64,000 nucleotides of DNA from Flavobacteriales bacterium (GCA_013359255.1 JABWCF010000011.1:1-64000); one strand, 5' to 3'; positions 17,757-27,172 are shown, counted from the first letter of the stretch. The notes: generated by a model not told the origin, from the sequence alone. Numbers and translations: made by a program.

Positions 17757-18392
17757 TTAACTTAATTTTGCAGAAATCAGATGTATAAATTCTTCTCGCG
17801 TACTTTCTTTTCTAAATTCGCCTGTAAAGGCCGAAGTGGTGGTAACTGAATTTTGTTTTTGCACTCCTCTCATTTGCATACATAAGTGCCTTGCTTCTAT
17901 TACAACAGCTACGCCAATGGGGTTAAGAGTATTTTGAATGCAATCTTTTATTTGATCGGTTAAACGCTCCTGTACTTGTAATCTGCGGGCAAAAACATCG
18001 GCTACGCGTGCTATTTTACTCAATCCAACAATCCACCCGTTAGGGATATATGCAATGTGTGCTTTACCTATGAAAGGCAACATATGGTGTTCGCACATCG
18101 AAAAGATTTCGATGTCTTTTACTATTACCATGTGTTTGTGGTTTTCTTTAAACATAGCCGATCGTAAAATAGCCTCCGGATTCAGGTCGTAACCATGGGT
18201 TAAGTATTGCATGGCTTTAGCAACGCGTTCTGGGGTTTTCTGTAAGCCTTCCCTCGTTGTATCTTCGCCAATGGTTTTAAGAATATTCCGGTAATTTTCC
18301 GAAAGTGCATTTATTTTTTCGGTGTTGTAACGGTCTATTCTCTCGTATCCTTCAACATCGTCATCATGAATGTGTAAGTGTGTGTCCGACAT
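17757..18392 (-). CDS. folE: GTP cyclohydrolase I
   Basis: 211 residues. The N-terminus is His- and Asp-rich, followed by the FolE core: [19 protein letters not shown], the zinc-binding Cys and His in [39 protein letters not shown] and [13 protein letters not shown] with the second zinc Cys. It converts GTP to dihydroneopterin triphosphate, used for folate and, via QueD, for queuosine. It begins 18 bases after queD ends, which suggests an operon feeding the QueD step. Confidence 0.96.
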   Translation of the reverse strand: MSDTHLHIHDDDVEGYERIDRYNTEKINALSENYRNILKTIGEDTTREGLQKTPERVAKAMQYLTHGYDLNPEAILRSAMFKENHKHMVIVKDIEIFSMCEHHMLPFIGKAHIAYIPNGWIVGLSKIARVADVFARRLQVQERLTDQIKDCIQNTLNPIGVAVVIEARHLCMQMRGVQKQNSVTTTSAFTGEFRKESTREEFIHLISAKLS

Positions 18393-18410
18393 ATTCTCTA
18401 TTTTAAATGA

Positions 18411-18824
18411 TTACTTACCGAAATATTCTGCAAAATTATTTTCGGTTTCAAAAAGTTTTATGCAATGTAACTTTCCTCCCATTTTTTCAATTTCTTTTTC
18501 TAACTCATTCCATATAGTAATGGTTAAGTTTTCGGTAGAAGGAATGATGTTACTTAAAAAAGGAACATCAAGATTTAAGTTTTTATGATCTATTTTGCTC
18601 AGTATTTTCTCTTCAATTAATTTACTTAATACAGAAAGATTCATTACAAATCCTGTTTGTTTATCTGGCACCCCTTTTACCGTTACGTATAACTCGTAGT
18701 TATGACCATGCCAGTTGGGATTGCTACATTTTCCGAAAATAGATAAATTTTCATCTTCAGTCCACTCCTCGTTATAAAGTTTGTGGGCTGCACAAAAACG
18801 CTCTCTTCGGGTGATGTATACCAC
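18411..18824 (-). CDS. queD: 6-carboxytetrahydropterin synthase QueD (PTPS family)
   Basis: 137 residues with the PTPS zinc and catalytic motifs: FCAAHKLYN near the start, the Cys in IFGKCSNPNWHGHNYEL with its HGH zinc ligands, and a conserved Glu near the C-terminus (LFETENN). It makes 6-carboxy-tetrahydropterin from dihydroneopterin triphosphate, the second step towards preQ0 and queuosine. Its neighbour folE supplies the substrate. A -7 box at 18854-18847 lies upstream, back to back with the mqnB promoter. Confidence 0.93.
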   Translation of the reverse strand: MVYITRRERFCAAHKLYNEEWTEDENLSIFGKCSNPNWHGHNYELYVTVKGVPDKQTGFVMNLSVLSKLIEEKILSKIDHKNLNLDVPFLSNIIPSTENLTITIWNELEKEIEKMGGKLHCIKLFETENNFAEYFGK

Positions 18825-18846
18825 TTTTTAGTTTTTCAATTTACAA

Positions 18847-18854
18847 CAAATGTA
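18847..18854 (-). promoter_or_regulatory. -7 promoter element for queD-folE (TACATTTG)
   Basis: Exact TAnnTTTG match on the minus strand. The start would be near 18841, about 17 bases before the queD ATG. Confidence 0.5.
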
Positions 18855-18882
18855 GTAGCACAGAAGCTAAAATCCTAATTCG

Positions 18883-18890
18883 TATCTTTG
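18883..18890 (+). promoter_or_regulatory. -7 promoter element for mqnB-mqnD (TATCTTTG)
   Basis: Exact TAnnTTTG match, divergent from the queD promoter 28 bases away. The start near 18896 gives a leader of about 56 bases. Confidence 0.5.
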
Positions 18891-18951
18891 TGTAAGATTT
18901 TAAACGAACATTTTTATAACCAAAATGTTTAGGAAAAAATAGATTTTTAAC

Positions 18952-19632
18952 ATGAAAATACTCATTGCTTCGGCTACAAAAATAGAAATAGAGCCTCTAT
19001 TGGCAAATTTTGTAGAAAGAAACCAAGTAAATCAGAAACTAAGAGAATACTCATTTAAAAACCTAGATATTGATGTGTTGGTAACCGGTGTAGGCATGGT
19101 GCCTACGGCCTTTTGGTTGGCCGACACCTTAAGTCGCAACACCTACCAATTAGCACTAAACATTGGTATTTGTGGTAGTTTTAATAATACAATACCTTTA
19201 GGAGAGGTACTTAATATTACCAGCGATTGCTTTAGCGAAATGGGAGCCGAGGATGGAGAAAGTTTTTTAGCCATGGCCGATTTAGATTTGCTGGAAGACG
19301 ATGATTTCTCTTTTAACAAAGGACAAATTAAAAATGTGTTTTCTTTCGAACATAAGGCTATCTCTTCTTTAAAGAAAGCAAGCGGTATAACCGTAAACAA
19401 AGTGCACGGAGAAGTAAATTCCATTGAGTTAACCAAACAGCTATTCTGCCCTGATGTGGAGAGTATGGAAGGAGCCGCCTTTTTTTATGCCTGTTTAACA
19501 CATCAACTTAAAAACATTCAACTTCGAGCCGTTTCTAACTATATTGAAAAACGCAATAAAGAAAACTGGAATATACCATTAGCCGTAAACAATGTTTGCA
19601 ACACTTCGTTTCAATTGCTACAACATCTATGA
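18952..19632 (+). CDS. mqnB: Futalosine hydrolase
   Basis: 226 residues of the nucleoside phosphorylase/MTA hydrolase fold: MKILIASATKIEIEPL, VLVTGVGMVPTAFWLA, LNIGICGSF, and the base-binding VESMEGAAFFYA motif. Linkage to mqnD with a 4-base ATGA overlap identifies it as futalosine hydrolase, which removes hypoxanthine from futalosine in the alternative menaquinone pathway. In isolation it could be read as an MTA/SAH nucleosidase, but the context argues against that. Confidence 0.92.
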   Translation: MKILIASATKIEIEPLLANFVERNQVNQKLREYSFKNLDIDVLVTGVGMVPTAFWLADTLSRNTYQLALNIGICGSFNNTIPLGEVLNITSDCFSEMGAEDGESFLAMADLDLLEDDDFSFNKGQIKNVFSFEHKAISSLKKASGITVNKVHGEVNSIELTKQLFCPDVESMEGAAFFYACLTHQLKNIQLRAVSNYIEKRNKENWNIPLAVNNVCNTSFQLLQHL

Positions 19633-20477
19633 GTAAAAAATTAAAATTAGGGTTTTCTCCTTGTCCTAACGACACCTTTATGTTTCATGCTTTGGTGCAT
19701 AAACTGGTAGATACCGAAGGGCTTGAGTTTGATGTATTGCTTGCCGATGTAGAAGAGTTAAATCGTAAAGCCTTTAACGAGGATTTAGATATTACCAAAA
19801 TAAGCTACCATGCATTAGGAATTTTACTGAACAAGTATTATTTACTAAATACCGGAAGTGCTTTGGGAAAAAATTGTGGACCTATACTTATATCCAAGAA
19901 TGAGATTTCGAATGAAGCAGAATTTGTAAATCCTTTAACCATTGCCATTCCCGGAAAATATACCACCGCTAACTTTTTATTAAGCATCGCCTACCCCGAT
20001 GCGAAAAATAAATTCGAAGTAGTATTCTCTGATATTGAAAATCAAGTTGTGAATGGAAAATTTGATGCAGGTGTTATTATTCACGAAAACCGCTTTACGT
20101 ACCAGGAAAAAGGATTGCATAAAATAATAGATTTAGGTGAGTATTGGGAAGAAACTACTAACAGTTTAATTCCCTTAGGAGGAATTGCAGCTTCCAGAAA
20201 TCTACCTTCTGAAACAATTAATAAATTTGAAAGAGTACTAAAACGTAGTATAGAATATGCTTTCGATAATCCTTCGGCAGCCATTACCTACATCAGAAAA
20301 CATGCTCAGGAAATGGAAGAAGAAGTAATGTATAACCACATTCGCTTATATGTAAACCGGTATTCTATTGAACTCGGATATGAAGGGCAAGAAGCTGTTC
20401 GTAAGATGTTTCTCATAGCACAAGAGAAAGGTATTATTCCTATTTTCGAAGGCGATTTTTTTTCACCACAACTTTAA
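19629..20477 (+). CDS. mqnD: 1,4-dihydroxy-6-naphthoate synthase
   Basis: 282 residues from the ATG at 19629, which overlaps the mqnB stop as ATGA. An upstream TTG at 19596 is less likely. The family signature GFSPCPNDTFMFHALVH is at the N-terminus, with substrate-binding DITKISYHALG and a periplasmic-binding-protein-like fold. It converts cyclic dehypoxanthine futalosine to 1,4-dihydroxy-6-naphthoate. It converges on the gene at 20474 with a 4-base overlap of the two stops. Confidence 0.94.
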   Translation: MSKKLKLGFSPCPNDTFMFHALVHKLVDTEGLEFDVLLADVEELNRKAFNEDLDITKISYHALGILLNKYYLLNTGSALGKNCGPILISKNEISNEAEFVNPLTIAIPGKYTTANFLLSIAYPDAKNKFEVVFSDIENQVVNGKFDAGVIIHENRFTYQEKGLHKIIDLGEYWEETTNSLIPLGGIAASRNLPSETINKFERVLKRSIEYAFDNPSAAITYIRKHAQEMEEEVMYNHIRLYVNRYSIELGYEGQEAVRKMFLIAQEKGIIPIFEGDFFSPQL

Positions 20478-21241
20478 TTCTTTAGCATTTTTTTACTTTT
20501 TATAGGGTTGAAAAAATACTGAAAATACAATCCACAATACGTTCCTTTATTACTAAATGTATGGTTGTATGGAGTTCCTTCTAAGCTATAAAAAACATCG
20601 GATTTTGCCAACGAAGTAAACCCTTGATTATAAATAACCCCCCAACCATAGGAGTGTCCATTTTTTTTACATTTTTCTCTACCTAAAATAAAGTGGGCTG
20701 TTAATGCCGAAATTGCACCGGCATAAACATGCTGAACCATATTCGCATCATTATTAGGTTGTGGCTTATCTTCTTTCAACGAAGATTTATCTGGTTTTAA
20801 AATATCGGTGCTTTCTCCATTAAACATCCATTTTACTCCCCAGCCCAAATACCATCGTTTATTTTTACAATCGAGATTAAATTTATAAACTGCCATAGCC
20901 GGTATTTCTATAATACCTATCCCTGTTCTTGTAACAGCCTCTTTATTTTTGAGATTAAAAAACGAATAATTGTTTGATATAACCTCTTCAAAACCTATTT
21001 CGGTAAAACCCATTCCAGTTTGTAGAAACCAATGCTCCGAGTATTTTTTCTGAAAAAGTAAATTTAATGCACCTGCGGCATATTGGTTATGTTTAAATCG
21101 TGCATGGGCACTGCTCATACCCCCACTATATTCGGAAGTATTACCTGTTGCTGCAATATTTAAACCAACAATCCATGGCTTATCTTGAGCAGAAACAACA
21201 GCCGAAAGAACACTCAAAATAAAAACAGTAATTTTTTTCAT
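20474..21241 (-). CDS. Predicted outer membrane beta-barrel protein, unknown function
   Basis: 255 residues with a signal peptide (MKKITVFILSVLSAVVSAQ). The body alternates polar and hydrophobic residues with many aromatic ends, as in an 8-10 strand barrel (GLNIAATGN, HWFLQTGMGFTEIGF, WYLGWGVKWMFNG, YCGLYFQYFF). I do not recognise the family. It is the next gene after the SprB-repeat adhesin on the same strand but is separated from it by a strong terminator, so it is probably transcribed alone. Confidence 0.65.
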   Translation of the reverse strand: MKKITVFILSVLSAVVSAQDKPWIVGLNIAATGNTSEYSGGMSSAHARFKHNQYAAGALNLLFQKKYSEHWFLQTGMGFTEIGFEEVISNNYSFFNLKNKEAVTRTGIGIIEIPAMAVYKFNLDCKNKRWYLGWGVKWMFNGESTDILKPDKSSLKEDKPQPNNDANMVQHVYAGAISALTAHFILGREKCKKNGHSYGWGVIYNQGFTSLAKSDVFYSLEGTPYNHTFSNKGTYCGLYFQYFFNPIKSKKMLKN

Positions 21242-21268
21242 AATAAATTGTTTTCTGTGAAATTACAA

Positions 21269-21317
21269 TACGCTAAAAAAAAGAGCCGCAAATATGCGGC
21301 TCTTTTTTTTAGCGTAT
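21269..21317. terminator. Strong hairpin terminator after the SprB-repeat adhesin
   Basis: GAGCCGC (21283-21289) and GCGGCTC (21296-21302) form the core stem, flanked by eight A and eight T, with a further TACGCT/AGCGTA pairing outside. It is symmetrical and overlaps the adhesin stop codon at 21309-21311. Confidence 0.85.
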
Positions 21318-24300
21318 TACTGACACATGTCCATCATAATGGTGTTCTTTCCCTCTGTAGTCTTTAAGTTTTACAAGATATACGTAAGTGCCAACTGGCA
21401 CCATGTTGCCTTTCACTGTTCCGTCCCAACCCGCATCTAAGGAGTTTGTCTCAAAAATTACATGTCCCCATCTATCAAAAACATACATACTATATTCCAA
21501 AATCTCTTCTCCTTTGCCATTAAACACTTCGTTTTTACCATCTCCATCGGGCGTAAAAGCGTTGGGGATATAAAATGTAAACTCTGGTAAAATGGTTACT
21601 TCTTTTGTTATTTCACTCTGACAATTCCATTTGTTATTTACATAAAGTGTAACTGCATAAACCCCTTTTTCTTTGTACAAATGAGTTGGGTTTTCAATGT
21701 TTGATGTTTCGTTATCTCCAAAACTCCATAACCATGTATCAGCTTCTTCCGAAAGATTTTTGAAACGTATGCTTCCTTCAAATACTGAAACTTCATCGGG
21801 TGTAGCTTCAAAATTAGCAACAGACTGTGGAAATACGGTAGCAACAAACTGAGTCGTATCAGACATTTTACACCCATAGGGTGTGGTAACAGTAAGTATA
21901 ACGGTATATGTGCCACTATTTTTATATGCGTAAATAGGCGATGCTTGCGAAGAGGAATTTCCATCTCCAAAATTCCATTGATATACGTATCCATTAGGAT
22001 TATTTCCCGAGTTATAACATACAAAACTAGCTTCTCCACAACCTTTTGATGATTGAGGTGAAATATCTACCATTGGTAATGGATTTACGGTTATATAAAC
22101 AGAATCAGCTTTCGTATTTCCGCATACATCGGTTACCAGTACCTTGTAGTAGGTGCTTTGTTGAGGCTTAATAATGTGCGGCCCTGCTCCCGTTCCTAGT
22201 CCATTATTCCACTGGTACTGATAATTTCCGATACCATCTAACACATTGGCCCAAACCGATACCTCTTCGCCCTCACAAACCGGAGTGGTTCCGTTTACCA
22301 ATAGCGTAATGCTATCTATGTTATTTACAGTAATAGTAATACTGACAATTGTTCCGGGACAATTATTTCCATCGTAGGCTTGCACAGAATAAGTAGTATT
22401 TTGTGTAGGAGAAACCGTTTTAACTCCTCCTACTCCTAAGCCATTACTCCACACAAACACATAGTTTCCTACACCACCTGTAGCATTGGCAATTAAATCC
22501 GTAGTGTGCTGAGGACAAATAACCGGATTGGTTGTTTGCAGAGAGGTTGTAATAACTGCCGGTTGGTTTATAAGTACAGAGGTTTGCCCTGTGCAACCGT
22601 TCGCGTCAATAACAGAGGCAAAATAATTTCCGGCTTGTAAGTTTACAGCAGTAGCTGTAGTTTGAATAGGAACTGTACTCCAAGAATAGGTGTAAGGGGC
22701 AACTCCACCGGCACCGGCTACCGTAGCACTTCCGTTATTTTGACCAAAGCAAGTTATATGTATTGTATTGGTTATATTAGCAAACACGGGAGCTGGCTGA
22801 TTTATTATTATATTGTAATTTAAAACACAACCATTTGCATCTGTAATAGTTGCCGTATAGTTTCCTGCAAAAGCATTATTTAGAGTGTATCCGTATTGAG
22901 CAGGAATGGTGTTCCAAACAACAGTATAAGGGCCTACACCACCCGAAGCACCTATGGTTACAGAACCATCGTTTAATCCATTACAACTTACTCCTTTGTA
23001 AAAGTTAATGTTGGCCAAAATAGGCATAGGCTCTGTTACGGTAACAGAAGCGGTATTTGTACAACCTGTCATATCCACAACCGTAACGGTATAGGTTCCT
23101 GCAGCCAAGCCAAAGGCTGTATCGGTATACTGAATAGGGTTTGTGTTCCACATAAAACTGTATGGAGCATTTCCTCCGAAGGGTATGGCAATAGCCATTC
23201 CATTAGAACCACCATTACAACTAACGGCCAAAGAACTTGTGCTTATACTAACAGGAGAAGGATTCATCACTGAGGCATTGTATTGCACCATGCACCCATT
23301 TGCATCGGTAACAGTTACTGTATATGTACCTGCCGATAAACCGGTAGCTGTTTGAGTGGTTTGCACCGGCACGGTATTCCAAAGGTAATTATATGGAGCT
23401 GTCCCTCCGGTGGGGTAAGCTGTTGCCATGCCATTATTTCCTCCGAAACACTGCACGTTTATAACCGAAAGAGAAGCTAATAAAGGTGCTGGTTGATTTA
23501 TTATTATAGTATCGTATTTAACACAACCCTGATTGGTTGTAACCTGAACCCAGTAAGTACCTGCTGTAAGTCCGTTGATGCCTTGGGTTATCATTCCATT
23601 AGACCATAAATAGGTATAAGGAGGTTGACCACCGTTTACATTGGCAGTGGCGGAACCGTTTGCTCCTCCAAAACAAGAAACATTAGTAGAGGTTATATTG
23701 ATATTTCCTGGCGCACCATTATTGTTTATTGTAAAGTTTTGCGTAATGGTACAACCTGAGTTATCGGTAACACTTACCCAATGATTTCCGGGTGGTAAAC
23801 CGTTATGCTGATTTCCGTTTCCTCCATTTTGCGACCATGTATAGGTAAATGGCGCCTGCCCCCCATTTACAGTAACTGTAGCGGTTCCGTTCGATGCTCC
23901 ACAATTAGAATTGGTGGTAGCTATACTTAAGGTAAATCCATTTACAGTAATACAAAAAGAGTATGTTTGCAAACCGTTATAAGGACAAGCATCGTCTTTA
24001 ACTGTAACAGTGAAGCAGTGAGGAATATTGCTAATATCATTGATTCCGGGTGTCCACGAAAATGTAGCAATGTTATTATTTACAACAAAACTTGCACCGG
24101 GTATTCCATTGTTCCATGTAAGAGTTATGTTTTGTCCGGGGTCTGGATCAAAACCTTGTATGGTAAATGTTAGATTCGCTTGGGCACATACAGAAGTATT
24201 AAAAACATTGGTGCCATTAATACCGGTAATATATGGTAATGTATTGCTGCAATTAATCGTTTTAATTTGCATATCACGCATTACGCTTCCCTTAAAAATT

Positions 24301-25091
24301 CCATCTTGGTATTCCTCAACCAACACCGCCACTACAGTAACTTGCATCATAGAAGGTGTCATGCAGATATCGCCATTTTGGGAATTAAATGTTACCGGAG
24401 GGTTTGATGCTAAAGGTTGTTGAGGAGTGTATGGCACCACGTAAGTAACCGTAGTATTAGCCCCTGTTTTAGGAGCAATGAGAGAATATGCCAAAGAGTC
24501 GTTATCTACATCATTTGCTCCATGGTTGTAGCAAAATGTTTGAAGTACACAAGGAAAAGATACCGGAGGATTTGAAAAAGTAGGAGAATTATTGCATGCA
24601 AAATCGAGGTTGTTTAATTTGGCTTCTACATAAATATTTTCTGTGCCCGGATTTTGAATAGTATTAATTACATTGTTTCTGCAGCAAAGCGTAAAACTAA
24701 ATACCCAATCGTTGCATTGAGCGGGTAAAGTTATTGTGGTAGTATACACCCACTCCTGCACACCCGGGTACATACCGCCCGAACAATTGGTTTGAATTTG
24801 ATTGCAGGTTTGGGTAATATCAACACCCGTTCCCGGAACTTTTGTAAGTGTATAATTTATATTTTGGTTGCACGAAGCAGATTGTGCATTTACTGTAACC
24901 GTATTGGGAGCGTTAACCCCACCGCAATCTCGGTAAAAAGATACATTTATTTTATATTGGTTGCCACCTAAACACTGGTAGGTTAAATCGGCCCCCTGAG
25001 CATGTGAAGCATAGGCTTCATTATGTTTTATAATAAAAGATAAGATGATAAAAATCCATATTGCTCTTAAAGTTTGTAGTTGTGTTTTCAT
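21309..25091 (-). CDS. SprB-repeat surface adhesin with gliding-motility C-terminal (T9SS type B) domain
   Basis: 1260 residues. A signal peptide ends near EAYASH. Residues about 28-280 form a Cys-rich N-terminal domain (GADLTYQC ... FYRDCGG ... FTLCCRN ... HGANDVDNDSLAYSL) shared with the adhesin at 55775. A cadherin-like domain follows, then six SprB repeats (roughly residues 390-850, pattern CFGGxNGxAxxxxxGGxxPYTYxW ... GTYxVxVTDxxGC). Two Ig-like segments and two PKD domains (WNFGDGNSSSQASPIYAY, WLWSFGDNETSNIENPTHLY) come next. It ends in the type B sorting domain (FYIPNAFTPDGDGKNEVFNG ... DRWGHVIFET ... GTYVYLVKL). It is likely exported by T9SS and carried on the surface. The start has a strong GAGG-containing leader. 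Confidence 0.92.
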   Translation of the reverse strand: MKTQLQTLRAIWIFIILSFIIKHNEAYASHAQGADLTYQCLGGNQYKINVSFYRDCGGVNAPNTVTVNAQSASCNQNINYTLTKVPGTGVDITQTCNQIQTNCSGGMYPGVQEWVYTTTITLPAQCNDWVFSFTLCCRNNVINTIQNPGTENIYVEAKLNNLDFACNNSPTFSNPPVSFPCVLQTFCYNHGANDVDNDSLAYSLIAPKTGANTTVTYVVPYTPQQPLASNPPVTFNSQNGDICMTPSMMQVTVVAVLVEEYQDGIFKGSVMRDMQIKTINCSNTLPYITGINGTNVFNTSVCAQANLTFTIQGFDPDPGQNITLTWNNGIPGASFVVNNNIATFSWTPGINDISNIPHCFTVTVKDDACPYNGLQTYSFCITVNGFTLSIATTNSNCGASNGTATVTVNGGQAPFTYTWSQNGGNGNQHNGLPPGNHWVSVTDNSGCTITQNFTINNNGAPGNINITSTNVSCFGGANGSATANVNGGQPPYTYLWSNGMITQGINGLTAGTYWVQVTTNQGCVKYDTIIINQPAPLLASLSVINVQCFGGNNGMATAYPTGGTAPYNYLWNTVPVQTTQTATGLSAGTYTVTVTDANGCMVQYNASVMNPSPVSISTSSLAVSCNGGSNGMAIAIPFGGNAPYSFMWNTNPIQYTDTAFGLAAGTYTVTVVDMTGCTNTASVTVTEPMPILANINFYKGVSCNGLNDGSVTIGASGGVGPYTVVWNTIPAQYGYTLNNAFAGNYTATITDANGCVLNYNIIINQPAPVFANITNTIHITCFGQNNGSATVAGAGGVAPYTYSWSTVPIQTTATAVNLQAGNYFASVIDANGCTGQTSVLINQPAVITTSLQTTNPVICPQHTTDLIANATGGVGNYVFVWSNGLGVGGVKTVSPTQNTTYSVQAYDGNNCPGTIVSITITVNNIDSITLLVNGTTPVCEGEEVSVWANVLDGIGNYQYQWNNGLGTGAGPHIIKPQQSTYYKVLVTDVCGNTKADSVYITVNPLPMVDISPQSSKGCGEASFVCYNSGNNPNGYVYQWNFGDGNSSSQASPIYAYKNSGTYTVILTVTTPYGCKMSDTTQFVATVFPQSVANFEATPDEVSVFEGSIRFKNLSEEADTWLWSFGDNETSNIENPTHLYKEKGVYAVTLYVNNKWNCQSEITKEVTILPEFTFYIPNAFTPDGDGKNEVFNGKGEEILEYSMYVFDRWGHVIFETNSLDAGWDGTVKGNMVPVGTYVYLVKLKDYRGKEHHYDGHVSVIR

Positions 25092-25094
25092 GGG

Positions 25095-25109
25095 TTACCT
25101 CGCTTTCTT
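25095..25109 (-). promoter_or_regulatory. Strong ribosome binding site and duplicated leader of the SprB-repeat adhesin
   Basis: The minus strand reads AAGAAAGCGAGGTAA three bases before the ATG. The same 15 bases precede the SPOR-like gene at 26030. GAGG-type sites are uncommon in this window. Confidence 0.6.
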
Positions 25110-25127
25110 TTTTATTTATTATTTGTA

Positions 25128-26030
25128 TTATTTTAAGCATAGTAGAATATCGTCTGAATAATTTATAATTTTTACATTTTCAATTCCCATTTCACTTACT
25201 TCTTCTTTTAGAAATTCTGCTTCTGCTTTGCTTGAAAGAGTGCCCAAACAGTAAAATGTTTTTTCTCCCACCTCAATTGATTTTAATCCCCATTTTTTCA
25301 ATCGCAAAAAAACAGATGCGTTGTTATTTGGCACAAAATCCTTGTATTCTCCCAATACCAAGGTGTATACCGTACCCATTGGAGCAGAAGAGCTCGAGAC
25401 TATCTTTTTAATTTCTGCCTTACCCTCTCTTTCTGTAAAAGAAATTATGTTTCTGTTGAAGCTTCGCTTCTTGCTAACATAATTTTTATTGGCAATTTCC
25501 CGTTCCAATAAATTTAGTTGAGAAATCGTAATGCGTTTTCCATTTATGTAAGCAGTTATAAACGCATCGGGTATTCCTTTTTTAATTATTTCTGCTCTAG
25601 TATTTTCTGCCTCTTGAAACGAAGTGTATTTTCCATAAGAATACCTAACCAAACCATGGCTTAACTTTTCTTCGTTCAAATTCTCGAATTGCTTTATTTT
25701 TGGGGACAAAGCAGAAGACTTATAAATACCTACTTGTACTGCGTAAAAAATTTCTTTTGTTTTTTCAATAGGCCATAAATATAAAGGAGGTTTTACCTCA
25801 AAACGAACCATCGAATCTGCCATTTCCATAGCAGAAATAGTATCGTTCTCTACCGATGTTGCAATGAAGATAGGTGAAGATATGCTATTATCCGTTTTTC
25901 CGGGGTAAGTTTTAATGATTTTACGATAAGTAAGCCCTTCTGATAAGGTATTTATAGAAGTATTTACAATTACTGTGGTTACAGAAAAAGTAAAAATGGT
26001 TGCGATAGAGTACAGTAGATGTGTTTTCAT
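25128..26030 (-). CDS. SPOR-domain-like exported protein
   Basis: 300 residues with an N-terminal signal or anchor segment (MKTHLLYSIATIFTFSVTTVIV). The middle (about residues 92-165) has a SPOR-like pattern: FYAVQVGIYKSSALSPK ... GLVRYSYGKYTSFQEAENT ... AFITAYINGKRI. A second, weaker one (about 217-299) reads TVYTLVLGEYKDFVP ... KTFYCLGTLSSKAEAE. SPOR domains bind denuded peptidoglycan. It lies 36 bases upstream of the adhesin on the same strand, and both share a nearly identical 34-base start region, so co-regulation is likely. The role is inferred. Confidence 0.72.
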   Translation of the reverse strand: MKTHLLYSIATIFTFSVTTVIVNTSINTLSEGLTYRKIIKTYPGKTDNSISSPIFIATSVENDTISAMEMADSMVRFEVKPPLYLWPIEKTKEIFYAVQVGIYKSSALSPKIKQFENLNEEKLSHGLVRYSYGKYTSFQEAENTRAEIIKKGIPDAFITAYINGKRITISQLNLLEREIANKNYVSKKRSFNRNIISFTEREGKAEIKKIVSSSSAPMGTVYTLVLGEYKDFVPNNNASVFLRLKKWGLKSIEVGEKTFYCLGTLSSKAEAEFLKEEVSEMGIENVKIINYSDDILLCLK

Positions 26031-26033
26031 AGT

Positions 26034-26048
26034 TTACCTCGCTTTCTT
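26034..26048 (-). promoter_or_regulatory. Strong ribosome binding site and duplicated leader of the SPOR-like gene
   Basis: Identical to 25095-25109 on the minus strand (AAGAAAGCGAGGTAA), again three bases before the ATG. The first codons (ATGAAAACACA) also match. Confidence 0.6.
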
Positions 26049-26185
26049 ATAGTTTATATTAAAAAGAACATTTTGCTTATAAAATACGATATTATTAATT
26101 TTTTGTTTCGTTTTAAAAATTTAAAATAGATTTTTATTCTGTTTTATATGTTTTTACAAATCTTTTATTCTGTTTATTATTTAAA

Positions 26186-26218
26186 TTTGGCAGGAGGGCT
26201 TAATATTTTATACCTTTG
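26186..26218 (+). promoter_or_regulatory. Promoter of universal stress protein gene
   Basis: TTTG at 26186-26189 and TACCTTTG at 26211-26218 match the Bacteroidota -33 and -7 elements, spaced 21 bases. The leader to the ATG at 26263 is about 40 bases. The rest of the 26049-26185 gap shows only AT-rich sequence. Confidence 0.6.
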
Positions 26219-26262
26219 CCAACCATTTAAAAAGCCTACAAAATCAACTTAAACATTTAGTT

Positions 26263-27096
26263 ATGAATAAAACCGTTTATAAAGTACTTGTACCCACCGA
26301 TTTTTCTAAAGTGGCCGATTGTGCAATGGAGCATGCAGCCAAGGTGGCAAATATATTCTCCGGTGAAATCCATTTGCTGCACGTAGTGGGAAAACAAAGC
26401 GAGGTAGAAAACGCCATAGAAAAACTAGATAAAATTGCAGAAAACACAAGCGCTAAGTATAAAGTTCCGGTTCTATCTATAGTGCGGATTGGAAATATTT
26501 TTGAAGATATTGGAGATGTAGCAGCCGAAATAAAAGCTCGCTTAATTGTAATGGGAACTCACGGAGTTAAGGGCATTCAGCATTTGGTAGGGAGTTATGC
26601 GTTAAAAGTAATTACACATTCAAAAGTACCTTTTATTGTAGTACAAGAACGAGGTGTAAGAGAAGGTTATAAAAATATTGTATTACCGGTAGATAACTCT
26701 CAGGAAACAAAACAAAAATTAAGTTTAACTGCTAATATGGCTAAACACTTTGGAGCCAAGGTACACATCTTTGCTCCCAAAGAAACAGATGAGTTTAGAA
26801 TAACTAAACTAAACCGAGATTTAACCTTTGCTAAAAATTATTTAGAAGAAAAAGAAATACCTTTTGACATACAAATAGCCGAAGATAAAAAAGGGTTTGT
26901 AAAGCAATTAATTCATTACTCAGCAAGAATAGACGCAGATTTATTAGCAGCCGTAAACACCCATGACAGCGTTGCTTTGCCCGACTTTTTGGTTGGTGGA
27001 GAAGAACAAGAGCTCATTGCCAACGATGCCGAGATCCCTGTTATGATTATGAATCCTACTCAGGAATTTATTGCCAGCAGTGTTCTGTTTACATAA
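26263..27096 (+). CDS. Universal stress protein, tandem UspA domains
   Basis: 277 residues made of two Usp domains (about 5-140 and 150-277). The first begins YKVLVPTDFSKVADCAMEHA and carries the ATP-binding-type loop MGTHGVKGIQHLVGSYALKV followed by SKVPFIVVQ. The second begins KNIVLPVDNSQETKQ and has a degenerate nucleotide loop. Such cytoplasmic proteins aid survival under starvation or redox stress. A bidirectional terminator separates it from the carbonic anhydrase gene. Confidence 0.9.
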   Translation: MNKTVYKVLVPTDFSKVADCAMEHAAKVANIFSGEIHLLHVVGKQSEVENAIEKLDKIAENTSAKYKVPVLSIVRIGNIFEDIGDVAAEIKARLIVMGTHGVKGIQHLVGSYALKVITHSKVPFIVVQERGVREGYKNIVLPVDNSQETKQKLSLTANMAKHFGAKVHIFAPKETDEFRITKLNRDLTFAKNYLEEKEIPFDIQIAEDKKGFVKQLIHYSARIDADLLAAVNTHDSVALPDFLVGGEEQELIANDAEIPVMIMNPTQEFIASSVLFT

Positions 27097-27113
27097 TCCG
27101 AAATTTTTTATAT

Positions 27114-27148
27114 AAAAAAGGGCTGAAATTTTTTCAGCCCTTTTTTTT
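27114..27148. terminator. Bidirectional rho-independent terminator
   Basis: GGGCTGAAA (27120-27128) pairs with TTTCAGCCC (27132-27140), with an A-run before and eight T after. It serves the convergent usp and carbonic anhydrase genes. Confidence 0.88.
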
Positions 27149-27172
27149 GCAATGTAACAACCTTCAACGCTT

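Noticed and set aside
21638-22039. Open frame of 133 residues inside the SprB-repeat adhesin
   Set aside because: It is on the same strand in another frame of a clearly coding gene and has no signal or domain pattern; a shadow frame.
22500-23900. Repeated motifs considered as a CRISPR-like or satellite array
   Set aside because: The units are diverged SprB protein repeats of about 70 codons, with no short identical repeats and spacers. No CRISPR array is visible in the window.
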